Source: Xenorhabdus innexi (GTDB taxonomy: Bacteria; Pseudomonadota; Gammaproteobacteria; Enterobacterales; Enterobacteriaceae). Taken from it: a stretch of DNA of 64,000 nucleotides. The stretch is from the NCBI RefSeq assembly GCF_002632485.1, contig NZ_NIBU01000004.1, positions 82,584 through 146,583 of the forward strand. Direction: 5' to 3'. Below, one piece after another: positions 18,764 through 28,800 of the stretch (position 1 is its first letter; every line of letters starts with the position of its first letter). The position numbers and the translations under genes are program-made. The notes under the pieces are model-generated. The model had not been told where the DNA came from. It ran no database searches and saw only the letters and a list, made by a program, of their open reading frames with translations.

Positions 18764-19867
18764 TTAATTAACATCAGTATTAGTAGTCAGCATTAATTGA
18801 GCCGGATCAATCCAGACCGGAGGCGGTAAATCCTGAGCAACAGGTTCTCCCATCATGCACAAAATCTGTTGCCATACACCTGCCAGCCGTCGTTGATAGT
18901 CATTATTGAAAGCCGGAGGGCAGAGTGCGCCATTCAATACAGAACTTAATGTATTAAGCAGGAATGCCACCCCTTCAGCACCATCACATTCAAATGCCGT
19001 CATCCAGTCTTTGGTTGCCGGGCAAAGAATTTGCGATGTTGTCTGGTGCTGATAAGCACCATCCGGTTGACTGGCTGTCAGATAGAGACTCTGATTACTA
19101 TTCAGATGATTTGGAGCATGAAGAACGGGCGTCCAGATTACCGGCCCGTAACTGGCTTCTTGCGTCAGATAACCGGCAGGCCATATCAGTGTCATCTTGT
19201 GCATAACAAGGTTATGCATATCGGGATCTTTTGGGTCGAGATAAGATTGAACATCTAACGCTATGGTCGTCCCAGCCAAACACAATTCAAAACAATGAAA
19301 TGCATGATTCCGTTGGCCCACATAGGTTATTTCGATCTGTTCCGGCCAATGGCAGGCTTGTAGCAACAAATCGAGGGCAGAAAACAGTAACTGGCGGCTG
19401 GTTGTCAGGTAGCCCTTTATCGGAGATTGCTGTGATAAGCGGCTAATCTGATGTGCAGCATGTAACCAACTTCTGCCAGCATGGCATTGGCTGTAGAAGC
19501 TGTTTACCCAAAATACAGCGCCTTGTTTTTCAGCGACTGATTGATGTCGCTTGATGGCTTCTGCATCAAGGGGATGCTCCTGAATAACAGAAATCCCCCT
19601 TGCTAATAGTGCCTGAGTTAATTGATCACCTTTACCACCAATTATTTCTGCGCGTATGACGACGCAGGCAATATCAATGTTGTCCGGCAATTCATCCAAT
19701 GAACGATACAGTTGCACATTAAAATCACGGGCCAGTTGCTGTGTACGAGGGCTTCCCTGAGCCAGAATACCGGCCAGCTCCAGATTTGGTTGAGGTTGCA
19801 GGAATGCATTAAGGTACAGTTCACCAAATTTGGCACCGACAATGAGAACCCGCCTTGGCTTTATCAT
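18764..19867 (-). CDS. ybtU: Thiazolinyl imine reductase (YbtU/Irp3-like)
   Basis: A 367-residue NADPH-dependent oxidoreductase. The N-terminal Rossmann motif is RRVLIVGAKFGELYLNAFL, and the sequence continues GISVIQEHPLDAEAIKRHQS and FWVNSFYSQCHAGRSWLHAA, as in YbtU/PchG, which reduce one thiazoline to a thiazolidine while the chain is on the NRPS. The start ATG overlaps the stop of the preceding megasynthase as ATGA. A thiazolidine in the product is therefore predicted. The length matches YbtU (about 366). Confidence 0.93.
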   Translation of the reverse strand: MIKPRRVLIVGAKFGELYLNAFLQPQPNLELAGILAQGSPRTQQLARDFNVQLYRSLDELPDNIDIACVVIRAEIIGGKGDQLTQALLARGISVIQEHPLDAEAIKRHQSVAEKQGAVFWVNSFYSQCHAGRSWLHAAHQISRLSQQSPIKGYLTTSRQLLFSALDLLLQACHWPEQIEITYVGQRNHAFHCFELCLAGTTIALDVQSYLDPKDPDMHNLVMHKMTLIWPAGYLTQEASYGPVIWTPVLHAPNHLNSNQSLYLTASQPDGAYQHQTTSQILCPATKDWMTAFECDGAEGVAFLLNTLSSVLNGALCPPAFNNDYQRRLAGVWQQILCMMGEPVAQDLPPPVWIDPAQLMLTTNTDVN

Positions 19868-22800
19868 ATGTTCTCCTTAACAGGCTCAATGGTCAGGGCT
19901 GAATCCAGAATGTTTTTCAGACAAATAACCAGAGAGCTGACATGGTTGTGTTGGAATAAGCTGTAGTGATTACCATCAAGTTGTGTCACGCTGACAGGCC
20001 CGAAAACCTGCCAGCCGAGATCCATTGAGGTCATTGTTGTCGGATCGAGGTAATCCATAAATTCAGGTAATACCTGATCAGCCCGGATAAGAGTGAAAGG
20101 CTGTGAAGTCTGTGGTGGGCAGTAATCAAGTAATGCACGCAGATTATGACGCCATACGGTATAAAGCTCAGTCAGAGAACCGTCAATCTGTGCCGATTTT
20201 GGCAGTGCATCATGCAGCGTTTGCAGGAATGCCTCGGTATCGGTTGTTATCGTTCGGTTATCCAGCAACAGATCTGGGAATTGCCCCTGTAAATCGCGCA
20301 GAAAATGACGATGACAGAACGTATCATCCAAAATCAGGTCAGGGCGTACGTTTGGCGCGAAACTATCAATCAGGATACAGTGAGAAACGTTTTCACCCGC
20401 AATTCGTAATTGATGTGCCATTTCATAGGCCACCAATCCGCCAAAAGACCATCCAGCCAGCGCATAAGGTCCTTCAGGCTGGAATGTACGGATTCGGTTA
20501 ATATAATCAGCCGCCAATGCTGCAATAGTCGGTCTGCCAGTATTCAGATTATCCGGTGAAAATGCTAACCCAATCAGGCGTTGATCGCCGAAATTGGCTG
20601 CCAGATGACGATATCCCAGCAGATGCCCGCCAATAGGGTGGACGATAAATAAAGCCGGTTTTTCAGTACGTCCCTCGTTTAAGATTACCCCCTGGCAGAT
20701 ATCTTCCGGTTGATGTTCAATAAATTCAGCCAATGAATGCACGGTATCGTAGGTTTGCAGCAGGCTGAGCGGATATTGGCGATTGAACGTCCGGTTGATT
20801 TTCACCATTAACCGTACCGCTGCCAGAGAATCGCCTCCAAGCGTAAAGAAACTCTCATGGATGTTGATACCCTGTTGCTCTAATACAGATTCCCAAAGGT
20901 TTAATACTGTTTGGCCTGTAGCGTTTAGAGTTACCGCCGATGGTGTTGAAGTCATGTCTTGTGTTTCTTCAACCAGAGTAACTAATGTGCGTTTGTCGAT
21001 TTTACCGTTATCGGATACAGGTATCGCATCGAGAAGAATAAATCGCTGCGGGCACATCCAAATGGGTAAAGTTTGCTGCAACCAGTGAGGCAGTGTTGGT
21101 AAAAGCTCGGCAGATTGCGGCGCGTTATCAGTTAAACGTAATCCCGCAACCAGTTGTAATGCGCTGGTTGATGTTGTATGAGCAAATACACTCGCTTGTT
21201 GTATCGCAGGATGTTCACATAAACGGTGCTCAATTTCTCCTAACTCAATCCGGTAACCTCGGATTTTAATTTGATGATCATTGCGCCCCAGAAATTCGAT
21301 ATTCCCGTCCGGCAGCCAGCGGCCTAAATCACCGGTACGGTAAAGCCGTTCACCTGTTTGAGGGTGTGTGATAAAAGCCTGTTTCGTTTTTTCAGGATCG
21401 GCCCAATAACCCTGTGCCAGACCTTGTCCACCAATATACAGTTCACCTGTTACCCAGACAGGGCAGGGCGAAAGGACTGAATTAAGTACATAGAAAGTCT
21501 GATTAGCCAGAGGCTTACCATACGGGATACTGCGCCAGTCTGGATTGACTTGTACGATAGGATAAGCAATAGACCAGATTGATGCTTCGGTTGCACCTCC
21601 TAAACTAAGAAGGTTTAACTCAGGGTGAAGCGCATATAATTTGGCTGGTAAATGGGTTGGTATCCAGTCACCGCTCATTAATATCCAACGCAGGTTATGT
21701 AATGAACGGGGGCTGTGTAATAAACGGGAATAGCTACGGGCATATTCCTCAAGCAGTTGCACAAAGGCGGGAACAGAGTTCCAGACTGTCACCGATTCTT
21801 GTTGTAACCATGCTAATAACTTGTCCGGCTGCTGATTGTCACCCACAGCAGGAATAACCAGTTTTGCCCCACAGCTCAGCGTGCCGAACAGGTCATAAAC
21901 GGAGAGATCGAAGGTTAATTCTGAGATTGCCAGCACACTATCGTGTTCGTTAAGGGCAATACGCTGATTAATATCGAGAATAGTATTGACCACACTCTGA
22001 TGATCAATCATGACACCTTTTGGTATTCCGGTAGAACCGGAGGTAAAAATAACATAAGCCAGATCTTCAGGGTGTACAGATAAATCAGGTTTGCTGGTGG
22101 CTGGCAACTGGTTGAGTAATGTTTCATTCAGAGGGATAACCTGAACACTGTCAGGCCAGTTCAATTGCTGGGCAAACTTGGGTTGAGTCAGTACGGTATC
22201 AACTTCCCCTGATGCTAATAGCTGATGAATCCGCTGTTGCGGATAGCTGGCATCAATAGGCAGATAAGCCCGTCCTGCTAATAAAATGGCAATAACGGCA
22301 ATAACCTGCTCCCGGCCTTTTTCCATCACCACACCAATCAGAGGTGAAGTCTGATTTTCTTGTGCTTGCAGATGAGCTGCCAGTGTCAGGCTTTGTGACC
22401 ACAACGTGCGATAGTCTAACTGACAATAGGCATCGACAACGGCGATATGTTGCGGATAACGATTTACTGCCTGTTCAATCAACGAGCAAAGAGTATGTGG
22501 CGGAAAATCACGGGTTGTTAAATTGCTATTCCGGCACAAAGCGCGATCATACGTCGGGAGCCAGTCAGGAAGCGGCGTATCCCACAGGTAGTCCGGTTCA
22601 AGCAGGGTAGCAATAGCGGCCTGATAGTGAGCAAACATGTTTTCTGCTACCTGAGGCTGGAACAGTTGCGGCAGGATCGCCCACTGTATGGTGACACCAC
22701 CTTCTGCACCGGAAATCAGCATACAGTCAAGATAAACATGGGGTGTTTGCGCCCCAAAGAGATTGAGTGTTCCTAATCCTGATGGTCCTTTACCCGCAGT

Positions 22801-25800
22801 TCCGGTTGTATCATTGAATACGATTGGCATACCGGCATTCAGGTTATGGTGATGCTGATTTTTCTCCCTGAGTACCCATTGCCCGTCAAACAGTGCGTGT
22901 TGAAGATCCGCTATCCACTGTTTTTGAATCCGGTTTGCAGCATCGCTGAATCCAGAGATATTGCGTAAATCGACTTCCAGCAATGAGGTGGTGGATAAAT
23001 TACCGACCAGCATATCGCAATGTTGTGGCATTAACAGGCGGTTGCCATGCAGGACATTGATAGTGAAATGTTCGCTGTTACTCCATACCGATAAAGTATG
23101 GGCGAATAGTGTAAGCATCATTTGGAACGGTGATATGCGGTGCTCTGCTGCACGTTGTTGCAAACATTGCCATTGTTGTGGGCTGATATAGGCCGTCAGG
23201 CACTGCTGATCAAGCTGCTGAGACTGGTGATCTTTCAGGGGTAACATCGGGGCATCTGGCAATGAAGGTAAACGATCAAGCCAGTATTGCCGGCTTTGTT
23301 GCCAGAGTATTTCGTTTTTTTCATTCTCCAGAGCCTGAATATAGTCAGCAATCGTCACTGCCGGTTGTTCTGGTTGCCAGTCAGGTCTCTGATACCAGTG
23401 ATGTAAATCACGCAGGATTAAGGTCAGACTTTTGCCATCTGCTACCAGTAAGTCAATAGTCAGATGCAGTAAGTGTGTCCGGTCATCAGTATGGTACAGG
23501 GTTAAATCAAATAATGGCCAATTATCGCTGGGAACACCCTGAGTACGCAGAGTATTACGGGCGTTGTTCAGTTGTGTCTCGCACTCCTCTTGTGGCATAT
23601 CACGACAATCAATAACTGTCGGCGTATAGCAGGGTACTGTCGGCAGAATATGATACTGGCCTTCGTTTACGTAACCGCGTAATTGACTATGATGGTTTAT
23701 CACACGGTTCCACGCGGCAGTGAAACGAGGTAGATCAAGGTCATCAATAGCCAGTTCGGCATAGAAGTGGGCAATACCATTGCCAAACTGAAACAGTTGG
23801 CTTTCTCCCAACCAATAAGCATATTGCAGAGCGGTGAGTGGCAGAATCTGCTCTGATGCTGGCTCTGTTTGATGTGGAGTAACCACAGTTGTTGAATGTG
23901 TCTCAATACTCCGCAAAGTATGACAAAATTCCCTCAATTTAGGGTATTCAAACAGTTGTTGCAGATTGGCCTGTTCATAACCCTGACGACGAAGCTGCAC
24001 TATCATACGGGTAGCAATCAGGCTATCACCACCACTTTGGAAAAAGTCACTGTGGCGCTGAATTGTCTGAGGAAGCAGTGAGTTCCAGAGCTGAATGACT
24101 TGCTGTTCAATATGGTGAAGCTGGTCATCTGCTGCTTCTGGTTGTCCGGCTTCCATAGTGACCGATTGTTCCATGTTATCTTTCACGGTCATGGTTGGTA
24201 ATGCTGTCAACGGTAACTGCTCTTGCTGCTGAATATGCAATGAGTAAGGCAGGGCAGAAAATTGTACCGCGATTTCATCAACATTCAGTCGTGTCTGCTG
24301 TTCGGATCGCGCCAGAATCAATTGTTGGTAAAGCTCCGGCCCATCTTGCCCCGGCCATTCCAGTGAAACCTGATAACCGGATTTCTCCAGACATTGACGC
24401 CAGTCAGCAAGTTCCAGCAATGCACTGCTATCTTGTTCATCATTGCGATCATCAGCCCAGACATTAATACCTTCAATAAATCCGACACTGGCGAGTTGCA
24501 TAGCACTGTCGCGTTTGGTGGATTCAATAATAAGCAGCCAGCCCCCGGCTTTGAGTAACCGGGACAGACGTTTCAGGGTATTTTTGAGATGGATGGCATC
24601 ATGTAAGACGTTAACCGCTATGATCAGGTCATAACCAGCATCAGGATGTTGGCTAAAATCAATACGTTGATTAATGTCGAACAGGCTAAATTTTACGGTT
24701 TCGCCATAGTGATTAAGGGACTGACGGGCATCATCCAAAAATAACGGTGAAACATCAGTAAAGTGATAACTTTCAATGAATTGATGGTTCTGTTTAAGCA
24801 CTTTTTTTGATGTGGAAGCTGTGCCTGCGCCGATCTCCAGCACAGTGAAATGTTCGGATGTCTGGCTCAATTGTCGGACAATTTCAGCGGCTGACTGATT
24901 CAGGCAATGTAACGCCGGGTTTTCACTGTAAAGGCTGGCTGTAGTCTGTTTGTCGGTAAACAGCAGTTCCAATGCATTGCCACATCCGGTAAGCAGGATG
25001 TCATGTTGGTCAATGCAGGCTGCAACATAACGGCTGATGGTTTGGCACCATACCGCATCATCCAGTTTTGCTGTAGGAACAGGGATCTGAGTGAGCGGTT
25101 GCAGGCAGCGGTATCCCCCCGCCGTTTTTTCCATGAACCCTTGTTTGCTTAATAATCCCAGCCATTGGCTCAGCAGGCGTTGATATTGTGGTGCCAGTTG
25201 TAAACGTTGTTCAATTTCTTCACGGGAATGACATTGTTGTGAAGAGGTAAACAGATCATGGCGTAATAAGGTCTGGCCCAGACCCAATAACGCTTGTTGT
25301 TCAATATGTTGCCAGGATCGTTCAAATGCCTGTTGTTCCGTTAATGTCGGCAGTGGTAAGGCTTTAGTGTTTATTACCAGCGGCTCTGAAAACGACGGCT
25401 TTGGCAGCGATAATGACAAATTATCTTCTGCTACCAGCCATAAATTGTAAGCCTGAGTATCATCCTGACGTGGCTGGATTTCTGCTAACCGTATTTCAGG
25501 CTGAGAGCGCAGATATTGTTCGGCCTGATGCAATGCAGGGTGTTGTGGCCAGAAGTCATAACGCGCATGACCGACAGGCGGCGTACTAAGATCGTAATGT
25601 TCCAGACGTTCAGGCTGGCGGCTGATTTGTACAACGTGTACTAACAACGCGTTATAGGCAGCAAATAGTGCTTCAATGACGCCTGCTTCCAGTACATCAT
25701 CCATGCAATACCAGTTAAACAGCAACGCATCATCCACTTCCATAACCTGATGATCCAGCCAGACTTGTGGCGTTTGACTCAGCACAAAGACCGGATCACC

Positions 25801-28800
25801 CAATAATTGAGTGATGGATTGTTTTATTGCCACACCTTCTTGTGCCATTCCCAACATACTGGTGAAAACAACCGGAGTCAGGGGTTGCCTGTTTTGTGCT
25901 TCACCCGATTGCTGGCGAGCCAGTTCCCTCAGTACTTCAACCCCATTGACATGACTATGACTCAACCGTTGCCAGAGCAAGGCCTGAGTTTTTTCCATGC
26001 TGGCACGCAGGGAGGTGGTTTTGCGTAAATCAAAATCCATCAGCATGACTGAGGTAAAATCGCCAATCAGCTCCTGAACCTCTGGATGAAAAGGCTGACG
26101 GTTAAAAAACGTCAGATTGAGGGTAAATAGCGGATGGCGGCTGTACCATTCAAGCGTATGGGCAAACAGAGTCAGCAGACCGGCGGAAGGTGTGACTCCC
26201 CATTTTTTCCAGCTTTGTTTAAGTACCTGCCAGTCAGATTGTGCCAACCGGCCTTCATAAGTCGTGAATTTCGGCTGGCTACGTTGAGGTAACTGTGGGT
26301 TCAACGGTAATCTTGGTGCCGGAGGCAGTAAAAGCAATTGTTCCTGCCAGTATGCCCATGATGTGCGCCACTCTTTACTTTCACGCTGTGCCTGTTCTGC
26401 CATCACATAGTCGCGGAAAGTAAATGCTTGCGGAGCCAGTGGTTGTTGCTGGTGATAAGCGCGTTGTAAATCGTCCATCATGACCCGGAAACTCTGTACG
26501 TCAAACTGCAACAGATCCAGATTCATATGTAAGCGGCAACGCGCATTTGGTAGCAGGGAAACCGAGACTTCAAACAATGGCCACTGTTCCGCCGGAGGCA
26601 CCTGATAAGAGAGAGTATGACGACGCTGAGCCAGAGCCTTTTCACAGGCTGTATCGTTCAGTGCTCGCAAATCATCCTGTGATAAAACATACCAGGGCGT
26701 TTCAGGCAGAATTCTCTGTTGCCCCTCTTCATCAACGATCATGCGTAACATACCATGACGCTGAATTAAGGCATTCCACGCCTTTTCAAAACGTAGGATA
26801 TCAAAGCTGTTTAGTGCCAAATCCCATTCAAACAGGACATGACATGCCACACCACCAAAATCAATAGCCTGAGTACGACCAACCCAGTAAGCATGCTGAA
26901 TTGGTGTCAGAGGAAATGGCTCATGCTGTTGGGCACTGTCAATAATGATCTCAGGCTGAGGAGATACAGAGGCCTGTTCAGGCAATGTGTCGCCAATAAG
27001 CGTATTAAGCCCCTCCGGTGTCATATTCTGATAGGCCAGTTCAGCGGTTAATCTGAAACCAAATTGCTGGTGGATCACGGTATTTAATTCAAGAAACAGT
27101 AAGGAATCCAAACCAATTTGCAGTAGATCCTGTTGTGGCTCCAGATGTTCAGGCTGTTCTAAGCGCAATAATGTCGCGATATGCTGACGTAGCCAATGAA
27201 GCCGCTGTTCACTGTCCTGACAGAGTAGGTTATCAGTCGGAAGTGCTGATATTGGTGTTGTAGCGGTATGAGCCGTCTCAGCCTGTAAACGTCGCAAAAT
27301 TTCAGGATGATGCTCATCTAACCGCATTGCCAGATAGCAAGGAGAAGCGGTACGCAGAGATTGATTGAGATGCCAGATACCCTCATTGATACTGAATGGT
27401 AACATGCCATCTTGCGCTAGTTTTTCCACTAATCGCCGATCGCTGGCCATGCCAATGCCGCCCCAGACGCCCCAGACTAACGTTTTTACCATCAATGTAT
27501 TTGCCATAAGCGGATCGGTTGCGGTCAGTGCTAAAGACTCCAGGCAGGCATTGGTGATGGCATAAGCACTTTGTCCCTGAGCACCCAGCATTGAAGCGGC
27601 GGAGGCATGAAGCAGCAGGTATTGAGCTTTATGTTGCTGAAGTATGGCCTGCAACGTTGATGCGCTCTGTGCTTTTACGCGTAACATGTGCGACAGATGC
27701 TGCAGCTCAAGTCTAGCCAGAGGAGTGTGATCAGCAATACCGGCGGCATGAATTGCGCCAGCAATGCCGCCTTCTTGTGCCAGTGATTGCATGGCATGTA
27801 ACAATGTTGGTGTGTCAGTGACATCAACATTAATCCAGCGTATTTCGCATTCTTTACTCAGTGACAGCTCTTGGACAAAAGTATCCCAATCCTCATGTTT
27901 GCGGCGGGCAAACACCGCAATTTTGCGTGCGCCGTGAGTCAGCAGCCAACGGATAGAAATTTGTCCGATCCCGCCCATACCGCCGGTAACGATGTGCCAA
28001 CCCTGATGGGGAATCGACATGGGTTGCTGGGATATGACAAGTGGTTGGCGCTGTAAAACAGGTATGGCGATTTGATTTCCGCGCACTTTCAGCCAACGAT
28101 GCTGCTCATTAAGATAACTGAGTGCCAATAACAACGCATCGGTGTCATTGATATCGCCGATATCAATTGCCTGAATATGGCGGTGGGGATACTCTTCAAC
28201 CGCGACCCGCAACAACGCCCAGATAGCGTATTGAGCGGGATTGATATCCTCTTTTGATAAGGTGCTTTCAGGTTGAGCACAGCAAGTTATAACAGTTAAG
28301 GATGTCGTTTCATCACGTTGTAATTCACTAATCACCTGATCACACAATTCAACAACATCATCACTCTGAAGCAGTAATAATGTATTCCTGCTTTCCGGCT
28401 GTAAATTTAGGCCAGCCTGACACCAATGTTGAGCAACTTTCTCACTCGCTGTTGATGAACGAAGAGTATAGGGTGTTGAAGATCTTGGTTTATCTACCGT
28501 AGTGATGGTGCGCCAATGCAGGACATAGTGAGTATCAGGACATGGCTGTGGTGCAGGAAGCCATGCTTTTCTCATCGTTGGTATTGTCACCAATTGGCGG
28601 GGTAGGTCAGCTCTGTCACTCATCAAGGCGAATAAACGTTCTCCAGCATAGATCAGAGCAGGAAAATCGGTGAGTAAGTTTGCTTCCAATAAGCGGCGCT
28701 TAGCATATGGCAGAGTACGGTGAGGGCGATACATTTTACTGACTGTTGGCCCGACAACTTCTCGGTAATAGCCTTGCTGAACACAATGGTTCAATAGTTG